DNA of 19,462 bases from an archaeon (GCA_021786335.1 JAJYNM010000043.1:1-19462), one strand, 5' to 3'; positions 6,696 through 14,468 are shown, counted from the first letter of the stretch. The notes: a model not told the origin generated them from the sequence alone. A program made the numbers and translations.

Positions 6696-7052
6696 GTGTT
6701 AACGTGCTCAGCCTCGAATACACGCGGAGCGTTGCAAGACAAGAAGGCGCTGCAAACCGCGGCAGGGTCTCTCGTGCGTGTCGCAGAGGCCAAGTCCGAA
6801 GTCGCGAAGAAGACTGAGGCGTCCAACCTGGCCAGGCATGTGGAAGGACTCACGAAGCCGAAGTCCCCTTCGTCGACGATGAAGAAGGCGGGGATCGCGC
6901 TGATTGCCGCCCCCGACCCTGTGACAGGCGTGGCAGGAGTTGCCCTCCTCGCTTCTTCGTTCGCCTTAAAGAACAAGGAGCCTACGAAGATCGCAGACAT
7001 CGCAACGGAAACAAGGAAGATCCTCCGCGAAATCCAGTCGTTTAGGATTTAA
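6696..7052 (+). CDS. small unrecognised protein with hydrophobic segment
   Basis: 118 aa from a GTG, or about 106 aa from the TTG that begins LQDKKALQTA. I do not recognise a family. The first 65 residues are charged and helical (QTAAGSLVRVAEAKSEVAKK). A hydrophobic stretch AGIALIAAPDPVTGVAGVALLASSF (about 65-89) could be a single membrane-associated hairpin broken by the Pro-Asp-Pro. The last 28 residues are charged. Codon use looks like the neighbours and the frame is supported by the promoter at 6658-6668. It is the first of three small same-strand genes. Confidence 0.6.
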   Translation: MLTCSASNTRGALQDKKALQTAAGSLVRVAEAKSEVAKKTEASNLARHVEGLTKPKSPSSTMKKAGIALIAAPDPVTGVAGVALLASSFALKNKEPTKIADIATETRKILREIQSFRI

Positions 7053-7053
7053 G
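7048..7053 (+). promoter_or_regulatory. TATA-like element for the second small gene
   Basis: TTTAAG overlaps the stop codon of the preceding gene (7050-7052) and is centred about 28 nt before the ATG at 7078, matching the leaderless spacing used elsewhere in the window. Confidence 0.4.
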
Positions 7054-7077
7054 TAACCGCCGCTCCCCGTGCGACTG

Positions 7078-7371
7078 ATGGAGCAAAAGCCGTCGAAGGG
7101 GCTCAAGGTCTGGGTCAACGCCCAGCGCGAGGCGATATTTGGGGACGAGTCAGTCGACGTCAAGAAGGTCGTGATAGGGAACGGCGCCAGGGCCGGGGTC
7201 ATGACAGGCCGCACCCTCGTAGGGTTCTGCGAGGTGGAGATGAAAAAACTCGACGGCCGCAACCACTGGTACCCCATCGAGGACCTCACGGGCGAGAACG
7301 GCGAGAAGATAGTGGAGGAAGAGATACCGATTGAGCTCGAGGAAGACGGCGGGCCCGAAGAAGAGCCCTAG
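7078..7371 (+). CDS. small acidic-tailed unrecognised protein
   Basis: 97 aa from ATG 7078 (a GTG at 7069 is three codons upstream). The body looks like a compact beta-rich domain: GLKVWVNAQREAIFGDES, VKKVVIGNGARAGVMTGRTL, VGFCEVEMKKLDGRNHWYPIEDL. It ends in a strongly acidic tail (EEEIPIELEEDGGPEEEP). I cannot name the family. Its last 41 nt overlap the start region of the next gene in another frame, suggesting the two are translated together. Confidence 0.6.
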   Translation: MEQKPSKGLKVWVNAQREAIFGDESVDVKKVVIGNGARAGVMTGRTLVGFCEVEMKKLDGRNHWYPIEDLTGENGEKIVEEEIPIELEEDGGPEEEP

Positions 7372-7714
7372 CAGCACACCGGAGCCAAGCGGGGCCGAGG
7401 CGGAGCTGGTCTTCGTCGTCGACGTGTCTTCGTTCACCGAAGACGGCTTCGTGGGCGCTACACGGTACCAGGGGGACCGAGTGAATCTGGAGTTCGACGA
7501 CAAGGGCGACGGGATCTTTCTGACATCTGAGATGGCAGTCCGCCTACGGGTGAACGAAGGCTCTAGGTTGACCCTTGTGCTCGAGGGCGCTTCGAGCCAG
7601 GCTGTGGAGCTGACGGTCGCAGGCGTGGGCAGTAAGTTGAGAGTCTCTGACCCCAAGGTCTACTACGGCGTTGGGAGGGAAGGGGGCGCGGTCCTCCGCC
7701 TCAGGAGAGCCTAA
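7331..7714 (+). CDS. small unrecognised beta-rich protein, overlapping start
   Basis: 127 aa from a TTG at 7331. The first 22 residues are basic and Ser/Pro-rich, then a clear beta-type protein follows: AELVFVVDVSS, ATRYQGDRVNLEFDD, GIFLTSEMAVRLRVNEGSRLTLVLEG, AVELTVAG, KVYYGVGREGGAVLRLRRA. No family recognised. A purine-rich GAGGAAGAG (7315-7323) lies 7 nt before the TTG and could act as a ribosome site. The acidic tail of the previous protein and this basic start are encoded by the same DNA in two frames. It ends one base before the stop of the convergent nucleotidyltransferase-like gene. Confidence 0.55.
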   Translation: MSSRKTAGPKKSPSSTPEPSGAEAELVFVVDVSSFTEDGFVGATRYQGDRVNLEFDDKGDGIFLTSEMAVRLRVNEGSRLTLVLEGASSQAVELTVAGVGSKLRVSDPKVYYGVGREGGAVLRLRRA

Positions 7715-7715
7715 C

Positions 7716-8480
7716 CTACTTCAGCATCGCGTCGCCGTCGGAGTCAGGGAGGTCATACCACTTGGTCCTCTCGCCTACCCTCGCCCGCATCCTCCACCCG
7801 AAACTCTTCGGAGCGGCTTCCATCATGGCCACGAGCTTCTGAACACGCGAGCGGACCAAGTCGCCATCTTCTCCAGCCAGCTCCGGCGCTCTGGCCATCA
7901 CCGACTCGAGGGTCTTCCAGAACGTCGTGTAGATCCCCCAATCCTTGGAGCACAGCTGGGCTATCTCGTCCCCTCGGATGCCATCCGGTCCGGAAGTCAC
8001 ATCGAAGTCACGGAAAGCGACCACCATGTCCTTGTATTCTTTGTCGGTCTTCTCCACGACCTGGAGCTTGGTCATCAGGAGCTGCGTGATCGGCAGGGTG
8101 TATGTGCCAGCCAGGATGTTCTCCTTGAAGTTGAACTTGTGGCACATGACGAACTCGTCCAGGAAGAGATCCACCCTCCTCTTGTTCGTCATGTCGTAGT
8201 AAATCAGCCTCTGTCCCATGTTCAGCTTGTTGAAGAGCTCTCTGGGCCTGTATCCGAGGTCTTCCAAGACTTTCATTATCGCACGCGAGTCCTCCCGCCT
8301 CCCCATGAGGTCGATGTCCTTGTTCTCCCTGAAGTAGCGCGGGTCTCTGGAACTTACGCAGAGTTTCTTGAACGCAAGGCCGCCGAGGAGCCTGAGGCGG
8401 ACGCCCTTGGACTCCGCAGAGTCGATGATCTGCGTCGCAGCTTCCAGGGCGTCATTCGGAAGCAAGACTAGCCTCTCCAT
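7716..8480 (-). CDS. nucleotidyltransferase-fold protein (AbiEii/MNT-like)
   Basis: 254 aa. The fold is suggested by LRLLGGLAFKKL (29-40, the Gly-Gly of the turn), the metal-site pair DIDLM (55-59, Asp55 and Asp57) and a third acidic strand VDLFLDEF (103-110, Asp104). Then comes the helix PITQLLMTKLQVV (130-142) with E/K/D residues, as in AbiEii-type and minimal nucleotidyltransferases. Members transfer NMP groups to RNA, proteins or antibiotics; some are toxins of type IV toxin-antitoxin pairs. No AbiEi-like partner is next to it, so a toxin role is unproven and a housekeeping role is equally possible. A TATA element (CTTAAATC, minus strand, 8506-8513) lies 29 nt before the ATG. Confidence 0.65.
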   Translation of the reverse strand: MERLVLLPNDALEAATQIIDSAESKGVRLRLLGGLAFKKLCVSSRDPRYFRENKDIDLMGRREDSRAIMKVLEDLGYRPRELFNKLNMGQRLIYYDMTNKRRVDLFLDEFVMCHKFNFKENILAGTYTLPITQLLMTKLQVVEKTDKEYKDMVVAFRDFDVTSGPDGIRGDEIAQLCSKDWGIYTTFWKTLESVMARAPELAGEDGDLVRSRVQKLVAMMEAAPKSFGWRMRARVGERTKWYDLPDSDGDAMLK

Positions 8481-8618
8481 ACGAGAATCGAACCGGCATC
8501 TTTCTGATTTAAGATGTCTTTTGCATCAGCGTGTTGAACGAGGCCAGAAATGAGAAACCTCGGCAGGCGGCAATGCCAGGTCAGTCCTCTCGGCGAGTGC
8601 TCCGCAGGGGTCCCGCGC

Positions 8619-8635
8619 AAGACCGGGCCCGTCTT
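8619..8635. terminator. imperfect hairpin after the small minus-strand gene
   Basis: AAGAC at 8619-8623 pairs with GTCTT at 8631-8635 around a GGGCCC core, 10 nt beyond the stop at 8645 on the minus strand. It could help end that transcript; there is no U-tract, so support is weak. Confidence 0.25.
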
Positions 8636-8644
8636 CCTGGCCCC

Positions 8645-8953
8645 CTAGTCCTTCCTCTTTCGTGCGCCTTCGAGAGTCCAGTGTGGCTTCTCCCAGAGTT
8701 CTTCATATCCCGCCGAGTCTCTGATGAGCACCCTCTCCCCATCGGAGTCCAGGAGCTCCACCGCTGGGACTTGGGCCCTGAACCTAGCATACTCAGGGTC
8801 GGTCATGCCGACGCTCCGCTTCTTCCCGATGCTCGCGTGCCAGTCAGCGCTCGCGCCATCAAGCGAAAAGAGGACCGAGGTAGGGCCCGCCTGGAAGTAT
8901 ATCCTGGCGTACCTCAGCCGCCTGGGAAGTTTGTGCTCTAGCATGAACTTCAT
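8645..8953 (-). CDS. small unrecognised protein
   Basis: 102 aa from ATG 8953. I do not recognise the family. The protein reads as a single alpha/beta domain: KLPRRLRYARIYFQAG, TSVLFSLDGASADWHASIGKKRSVGM, YARFRAQVPAVELLDSDGERVLIRD, YEELWEKPHWTLEGARKRKD. The frame is open upstream to 9061, but those residues are low-complexity. A CTTACTG element (minus, 8978-8984) is 28 nt before ATG 8953, so that start fits the local promoter spacing. It is divergent from the NurA-like gene and downstream of nothing on its strand, so it may be a functional neighbour of either. Confidence 0.55.
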   Translation of the reverse strand: MKFMLEHKLPRRLRYARIYFQAGPTSVLFSLDGASADWHASIGKKRSVGMTDPEYARFRAQVPAVELLDSDGERVLIRDSAGYEELWEKPHWTLEGARKRKD

Positions 8954-9036
8954 CCGTGAATCGGCCCCCGTACCCCCAGTAAGGGTTGTCCCATCACTTT
9001 CGCCGGCGTCCCTCCTCTCGCTTTCGGCCCTCCTCC

Positions 9037-9046
9037 AAAGTTTAAA
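9037..9046 (+). promoter_or_regulatory. TATA element of the nurA/herA-like operon
   Basis: AGTTTAAACT is a perfect palindrome centred about 29 nt before the TTG start at 9071, with purines CAAAG just upstream as in an archaeal BRE. The transcript is probably leaderless. Confidence 0.6.
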
Positions 9047-9070
9047 CTCTTTGCCCTTCACGCTGAGTCA

Positions 9071-10891
9071 TTGTCTGGCGCAGACGCCGCGGGTGCAGAG
9101 TCCAGGACCATCGCTGGGGTGCAGGCCTCCACCCGCTTCCTGCTCAACTCCTTCAAGGCCAAGATGCGCGCGCTGGAGGACTGCGCCCCGGAGATTAAGG
9201 CGCTGCTCAGGTTCGGGGTGGACTTCAAGAGGGCCGCGTCGACTGCCGAGCGTTTCTTCGGAAGCGATACGGTCGGCTACATCGCCATCGACGGGACCAA
9301 CTCCATGGACCAGCAGCTCGACCTCATCGTGTTCTACGTGGGCGCCTTCGCCTACTCAGGGACGGTGACCTTCCGAGAAGGTGGGGTTGAGGTGGGTGCC
9401 CCGCGTGCTACGGACGGTTGCCTTTCAGCTTCTGCGGCGATCCCCCTATCGGAAGAGGACGCGGCACAGGTGTTCGGCCAGAAACGCGAGTCTGGCGTGG
9501 AGGTCGACCCGGAACGGCTGCCGAACGCCCTGATGCACATGGCCGAATACTACCTCGCCTTCCGGGGCATCTCGGGAGACCAGGCGAGGGAGATAGTCCT
9601 GGTAGACAGGACCATGGCAGGGGACGTCGCCCACTTGGTCTGGAGCACAAGGGATCTCATAGAAGACAGGCGATGTATCCTGGAGGGGCTGGACACACCC
9701 TATGGCAAGGTCACAGCACTCGACCTCGAGCTGGCCCGGATGCTCCTTCCGAACGACCAACTCGCCACCCCCACGCCGAGGAGCCAGCTCCTGAAGTTTG
9801 CGGCGGTCCTCGCGCTCTTTGGCGGCGAAGCGCTCACTCCTAGCGAGCTCGTCACCCGCTTGGGCGCCGATCCCAAATGGACCGAAAGGCTGAACGGGGA
9901 CCTCCTCGAGCTCGACGGGCAGTTCGGGGGCTTCGAGCAGACTTCTCCAGCCTTCAAGCTCAAGCCAGGAGCTTCGGACTACTGGGACCGGGTGCTCGCG
10001 GCCACCCTCGCGGTCGCAAGCCACGTGTTCGCCCCAGAAGGAGGGCATCCGCTCCGTGTGAAGAACGGGGGGTCAGAGCGCTGGGTCACCGCTGACGACC
10101 TCGACTTCATGGTCCTCGTCCTGGTCAGGGCTCTTGTCAGGAAAGCCTGGTCGGACAGAGTCCTCCCGATTGGATTCATCAAGGACACCAACGCCTTCGA
10201 GCTGGTCAAAGCGGTCGTCCCCATCCTATCGCATGCCGGGCTGATCGAATCAGAGAGGTTCCCCAACTTCAACAGCGACAAGATGCTCCTGCAGACGAAC
10301 AGCGTCGTCAACGCAGCAACCATCCCGACCCCCTGGTATACCCCCGAGATCGACGCTTCCTTCAGGACCATGGCCCCCAGGGACGACCCCAGTCTGGCCG
10401 GCGGAGAGGCCCGCGTGAACGGCGCCTTCGAGAACGTCATCTACCAGGAGAGGGTCTACCTGAAATCCTACGTCCAGCTGTGGAGCAGCGAGTCGACCCC
10501 CAGCGTGAGGAGCCACGTCTTCACGTACGACAGGCCCGTGTACCCGGGCCACGACCACTGGGACGAGGTCACCTTGTTCAACAAGGACGGCCCCGCCGAC
10601 GTCAGGATCCACCCGGTGCTCCACTTCCAAAGAGGCTCCGACCTCACAAACATGGTGATGGCCATGCTGACTGAGATGGCGGAAGAGGTGATCCCTGAAG
10701 CCCTAGGGCACAACTACCCGCTCTTCCTCGCCGACAAGAAGGCCAAGTCGATCCTGGAAGAGACCCGCCAGGCCTACCTCGGGGCCGTGGCGGTAGAAAT
10801 GGCGAAGTCGGACCTGGACCAGCAGGTGCTGTTCTCCCGCAGGTTCAGAGACTACCGCAGCCAAATAGAGGGACGACGGAGGGGGGGCTGA
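9071..10891 (+). CDS. nurA: large NurA-like nuclease
   Basis: 606 aa, TTG start. NurA-type marks: GYIAIDGTNSMDQQLDLIVFY (69-89) with the first catalytic-type Asp at 74; EIVLVDRTMAGD (174-185) with Asp179 ending a second strand; LPIGFIKDTNAFELV (365-379), the position of NurA's Lys-containing third motif; and HNYPLFLADKKAKSI (547-561) resembling the family's C-terminal helix. NurA is a DNA end-processing nuclease loaded and driven by the HerA translocase. Ordinary NurA proteins are about 300-400 aa. Here roughly residues 220-360 form an extra block containing a winged-helix-like stretch (LKFAAVLALFGGEALTPSELVTRLG), and 400-515 is also expanded. The herA-like gene follows after 2 nt. The family call rests on motifs and on the partner gene. 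Confidence 0.7.
   Translation: MSGADAAGAESRTIAGVQASTRFLLNSFKAKMRALEDCAPEIKALLRFGVDFKRAASTAERFFGSDTVGYIAIDGTNSMDQQLDLIVFYVGAFAYSGTVTFREGGVEVGAPRATDGCLSASAAIPLSEEDAAQVFGQKRESGVEVDPERLPNALMHMAEYYLAFRGISGDQAREIVLVDRTMAGDVAHLVWSTRDLIEDRRCILEGLDTPYGKVTALDLELARMLLPNDQLATPTPRSQLLKFAAVLALFGGEALTPSELVTRLGADPKWTERLNGDLLELDGQFGGFEQTSPAFKLKPGASDYWDRVLAATLAVASHVFAPEGGHPLRVKNGGSERWVTADDLDFMVLVLVRALVRKAWSDRVLPIGFIKDTNAFELVKAVVPILSHAGLIESERFPNFNSDKMLLQTNSVVNAATIPTPWYTPEIDASFRTMAPRDDPSLAGGEARVNGAFENVIYQERVYLKSYVQLWSSESTPSVRSHVFTYDRPVYPGHDHWDEVTLFNKDGPADVRIHPVLHFQRGSDLTNMVMAMLTEMAEEVIPEALGHNYPLFLADKKAKSILEETRQAYLGAVAVEMAKSDLDQQVLFSRRFRDYRSQIEGRRRGG
10878..10886 (+). promoter_or_regulatory. ribosome-binding site for the herA-like gene
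   Basis: GGAGGGGGG lies about 8 nt before the ATG at 10894 and inside the end of the nuclease gene. It is a strong Shine-Dalgarno match for an internal operon gene, unlike the leaderless first genes of the window. Confidence 0.6.
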
Positions 10892-10893
10892 CG

Positions 10894-12693
10894 ATGGAGC
10901 CATTCGACGACCTGGACGGCGAGTTCAAGGCCCGGCTCAGAGAGATTGCGACCACCACCCGCTCCACGGTAGACAACTCGACCGTCACGTTCCGCACCGC
11001 AAGGATTGACTCCGAATACACCCCCAGCGTAGTCAAGCGACTCGCGATGGGGCAGCTGGTCGCCATCCCCAATGTCCAGGCGCTGGGGGGAAGCAGCTCC
11101 TACTCCCTCTATGAGATCGCTGACGTCTATCCCATGCACTATTCGATGCTCACCCTCGACCGCTCTCAGCCTGCGGCGATCAGAACAGAGTTCATGGACC
11201 TCATCCAGAAAGAATGGGAGAAGGGCTCAAAGAGCACATGGATAGAGATAGTCGCTGCGCCGATAGGGTATGTGATGAAGACGACGGCAGCAGGTGTCTC
11301 CTACGAAAGGGGGGCGTTGGCCCCCCTCACAGGCAGCCAGGTAAGGCTACTTAGCAAGGAGGCGATAGAGGGGCTCATCTGCTTCAAGCCGCAGGGGGGC
11401 GATGCGAACGACTACTCGCTCGGAAAGCTGCTAGGCTTCACCGACGGCTCCATACCGTTTTCAGTCAACTTGGAGCAGCTGATTCACTACATGAGCGGCA
11501 CGTTCGCCTTCACCGGCAGCGGCAAGTCCAATCTCACTGCCACAGTCATACGCAAGGCGCTTCACGCCATCCCAGACCTCAAGGTGGTGATCTTCGACGT
11601 ATCGGCAGAATACGGGATCCACATCCTCGACGTCCTCAACCGCCTCCCGAGCCGCGTTCTCTTCACCGACTCGTTCAAGGACAGCAAGAGCCCAGAGGCT
11701 GAATACTTCAAGCGCCACGCCACCCCCGAAGCGCTTGCCGGGAGAGAGAAGGACTTCCACCCCAAGATCGCCCAGCTCTTTGCGGCGGGGAAGGTAGAGT
11801 TCCTCCAGACCCGGATGGCCGGGGAGGAGGACGCAGCGAGGTTCAGCACCTACGAGGGGCTCGTCGAGGTCCTGACGAACACACTCAACGAGAAGTACGG
11901 ACCAGTCCAGCAGAAGATACTCGTCCCCCAGGTGATTGAGCTAATCAAGGGGTTCCTCCGCGAGAACAAGCTCGAGATAGAGGCCAGGTTCAGCGCCAGG
12001 ACCATGGACCTCATCCACAAGATCCAGCCGTTGCTCGCAGACCTCCCGGCGAACAGCGCGCTGAAGAAGGCCTTCGACAGCCTGGCCCGGATCGTGGAGT
12101 CCATCCCGGAGGTAGAAGAGGAGGAGGAAGGTTACAGCTGGAGCAAACTCTCAGAGGAGATACTCTCTACCGACAAGGATTCACCCAGGGTGTTCGTCAT
12201 CAATCTCCCAGAGGCTGAAGACGCCAGGCTCGAGACCGCCAACGTCATCAACGAGGTCTTCAGAAAGCGCAAGCGGAGCTTCACCCTCTCCCCCCGGGTG
12301 CTGTTCATAGTCGACGAGGCGCAGGAGTTCATCCCCCAGAGCACAAGGAAAGAAGACGGCACGGACGCGTCGAGCAGAGCCCTGGAGCGACTCCTCAGGC
12401 ACGGGAGGAAATACCATCTCAACTGCTGGATAGGGACCCAGAGGGTCGCCAACCTGAACACCAACGCCCTCCAGCAGCTCCACAGCTACTTCGTGTCGAC
12501 GATGCCGAGGCCCTACGACAGGCAGCTAGTCTCGGACACCTTCGCCATTGACGACGCCTTCATGGAACGGACGCTCGCCTTCCAGAACGGAGACTGGCTC
12601 CTGACAAGCTTCAAGGCGACGGCTACTCAGAACATCCCCGTGTTCTTCCACGCCGAGAACAACGAAGAAATCTTGGAAGAGTACCTGAAGTGA
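10894..12693 (+). CDS. herA: HerA-like hexameric ATPase/translocase
   Basis: 599 aa, starting 2 nt after the nuclease stop. The first roughly 195 residues are a HerA-type N-terminal beta-barrel-like region (TVTFRTARID, GQLVAIPN). The P-loop reads FAFTGSGKSNLT (204-215), with Lys211 and Ser212. The Walker B is RVLFIVDEAQEF (468-479, Asp474-Glu475), followed by LLRHGRKYHLNCWIGTQRVANL (500-521) with the HerA/FtsK-type arginine and sensor Gln. HerA forms a hexameric ring that pumps DNA and works with NurA in end resection. The first glycine of GxxxxGKS is Ala205, which is unusual. Between the motifs a 340-425 helical insert ends with an acidic run (EVEEEEEGY). No mre11 or rad50 is seen beside it. 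Confidence 0.85.
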   Translation: MEPFDDLDGEFKARLREIATTTRSTVDNSTVTFRTARIDSEYTPSVVKRLAMGQLVAIPNVQALGGSSSYSLYEIADVYPMHYSMLTLDRSQPAAIRTEFMDLIQKEWEKGSKSTWIEIVAAPIGYVMKTTAAGVSYERGALAPLTGSQVRLLSKEAIEGLICFKPQGGDANDYSLGKLLGFTDGSIPFSVNLEQLIHYMSGTFAFTGSGKSNLTATVIRKALHAIPDLKVVIFDVSAEYGIHILDVLNRLPSRVLFTDSFKDSKSPEAEYFKRHATPEALAGREKDFHPKIAQLFAAGKVEFLQTRMAGEEDAARFSTYEGLVEVLTNTLNEKYGPVQQKILVPQVIELIKGFLRENKLEIEARFSARTMDLIHKIQPLLADLPANSALKKAFDSLARIVESIPEVEEEEEGYSWSKLSEEILSTDKDSPRVFVINLPEAEDARLETANVINEVFRKRKRSFTLSPRVLFIVDEAQEFIPQSTRKEDGTDASSRALERLLRHGRKYHLNCWIGTQRVANLNTNALQQLHSYFVSTMPRPYDRQLVSDTFAIDDAFMERTLAFQNGDWLLTSFKATATQNIPVFFHAENNEEILEEYLK

Positions 12694-12698
12694 GCCCC

Positions 12699-12717
12699 GG
12701 CCGCCTCACCGGCGGTC
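12699..12717. terminator. hairpin between convergent herA-like and MFS genes
   Basis: CCGCC (12701-12705) and GGCGG (12711-12715) pair around TCACC, extended by a G-T and a G-C pair, and fill nearly all of the 22-bp gap between the two stops. The symmetry could serve as terminator for both strands; no U-tract is present. Confidence 0.4.
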
Positions 12718-14203
12718 ACTCGGGCGGGACGCCACGTTCTGAGTTGTATCCCACCTTCTGTCTCTTCGTCATGTAGGCCGGGACCGCGGCGAACAGGCTG
12801 ATGAAGCCCATTATCAAGAATACGCTGTGCAGCGACCCGACGAACCGTTCCAGGACGGCGCAGGGCCCGGCTGGCGGGCAGATCGAAGAGGCGGTCCCGG
12901 CGAAGATCCCCTGGAGGACCGAGGTAGGGACGCTGGTCGCCATCACGGCGAACGCGAGCCCGAGGCTGAGCAGGAAGCCGGTGTTCACCAGGGTCGAGTT
13001 CATCCCCGACGCTATCCCCCTTCTAGCCGCAGGGGTCGCATTCATCACCGAAGCCACGTTGGGCGCCACGAACATGCCGCCGCCGGCCCCCGCCAGCACC
13101 ATGGGGACCAGTAGCTCAAGATAGTCAGACGAGTTCCCGAAGGGGAAAAGCCCGAACCAGAACAGCGCCACCGAAATGACGAGCAGCCCCCCCGTTGTCA
13201 GCCCCCTGGACCATGCCTTGTCTGAAAGGTAGCCGCTCAAGGGGCCGAGCGTAACGAAGGCGATCGAAAACGGGATGAGCCAGAGACCTGCCGTGAAGGC
13301 GTCGAGGAGGAGCACCCCTTGGAAGTAGAAGACGAGGACCAGTGAAACCCCTCCCCTGGCGATTGAAGCGAGAAGGTTGCTCGCCATCCCCGTGGCGAAT
13401 GCCTTGATCTTGAACAGAGACAGGTCCATCAGTGGGTACCGCACCTTCGTCTCAGTGACCACGAAGCCCGCCACCATGATTACCCCCACCAGCATCACCC
13501 CCAGATAGGCAGGGGCCCAACCGACAAGGGCACCGAGCATCAGACCGACGAGGAATGCCGTCAGACCCCCTGAAAAGAGAACGTTCCCCAGGATGTCCAG
13601 CCTCTCGCCCCGGCGCGGCTCAGAAAGCTCCTTGAGCTTGAAGTAAGCCCAGACGGTGGCGAAAGACCCGAAGGGGATGTTGATCCAGAATATCGACCTC
13701 CACCCCAGGAACGACCCCGCGAGTATCCCGCCGAGCGCCAGGCCGAAGACAGACCCGACGGTCCCGGCGACCTGGTTGAGCCCCAGGGCCCTCCCACGCT
13801 CTGTGGCAGGGAACGCGTCGGTGAGGAGGGCGGCGGCGTTGGAGAAGATGAGCGCCCCGCCGGACCCCTGCACCAGCCTGAACCCAACGAGGGCCAGCCC
13901 GGTCGGCGCGACGCTGCACAGGGCAGAGCCGACGGTGAAGAGGGCGAAGCCGAGGTTGTAGAGCTTCACCCTCCCGAAGATGTCCGAGAGCCTCCCGAAC
14001 GTCATCAAGAGGGAAGCGGTCACCAGGATGTACCCCATTATGATCCAGACCGCCTCGAAGGGGGTCGCGTGCAGGTCCTTGGTAATGGTCGGGAGGGCAA
14101 TGAGCACTATGTTTGAGTCGAGGACCGCCATGAATGCGCCTATGGTGGTGTTGATGAGGACCACGTACTTGTACTGGAGACCCAAGTTTGGCGTCCCTCG
14201 CAT
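12716..14203 (-). CDS. MFS multidrug exporter, DHA2 (14-TM) type
   Basis: 495 aa, the size of 14-helix drug:H+ antiporters of the EmrB/QacA type. Motif D1 (AVLDSNIVLIALPTI, about 25-39), motif A (GRLSDIFGRVKLYN, about 69-82) and motif C (GTVGSVFGLALGGIL, about 147-161) are all visible, and hydrophobic helices alternate with short loops to the C-terminus (MTKRQKVGYN). It would export hydrophobic or cationic compounds in exchange for protons at the cytoplasmic membrane. The short loop with two Cys (ICPPAGPC, near 440) lies between the last helices. The promoter is not obvious: CTTATGG- or CTTATCC-like elements at 14214-14229 are weak. No adjacent regulator is seen. Confidence 0.9.
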   Translation of the reverse strand: MRGTPNLGLQYKYVVLINTTIGAFMAVLDSNIVLIALPTITKDLHATPFEAVWIIMGYILVTASLLMTFGRLSDIFGRVKLYNLGFALFTVGSALCSVAPTGLALVGFRLVQGSGGALIFSNAAALLTDAFPATERGRALGLNQVAGTVGSVFGLALGGILAGSFLGWRSIFWINIPFGSFATVWAYFKLKELSEPRRGERLDILGNVLFSGGLTAFLVGLMLGALVGWAPAYLGVMLVGVIMVAGFVVTETKVRYPLMDLSLFKIKAFATGMASNLLASIARGGVSLVLVFYFQGVLLLDAFTAGLWLIPFSIAFVTLGPLSGYLSDKAWSRGLTTGGLLVISVALFWFGLFPFGNSSDYLELLVPMVLAGAGGGMFVAPNVASVMNATPAARRGIASGMNSTLVNTGFLLSLGLAFAVMATSVPTSVLQGIFAGTASSICPPAGPCAVLERFVGSLHSVFLIMGFISLFAAVPAYMTKRQKVGYNSERGVPPE

Positions 14204-14468
14204 GAGTTTCGGATAAGTGTGTCTTATGGGGCGTAGTCTGTCTCTGCTGCCGTGTTTCCAGGGACACAGACCGCCATGGGGCAGATGAACACGGGCTAAT
14301 CCGCTCCTGTTTTTTGGCGCTCAGGGTCAATGGGGGGCGCAAAAAGACGAATTGCCCTTGGGCGAGCTCAACCAGACCAGTTCAAGGCTGCTTTCAGGGG
14401 CCGTCGAGATGTTAAAAGGCGGACGAATGTTCAGCATGTGTCCGGTCCAGGTAAGGTTGCCCTTGCAT

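Noticed and set aside
8485..8494. T-loop-like GGTTCGATTC on the minus strand, suggesting a tRNA or tRNA remnant
   Set aside because: The flanking bases do not form a T-stem, no acceptor stem or anticodon arm can be built, and the segment is the leader between a TATA element (8506-8513) and the ATG of the nucleotidyltransferase-like gene.
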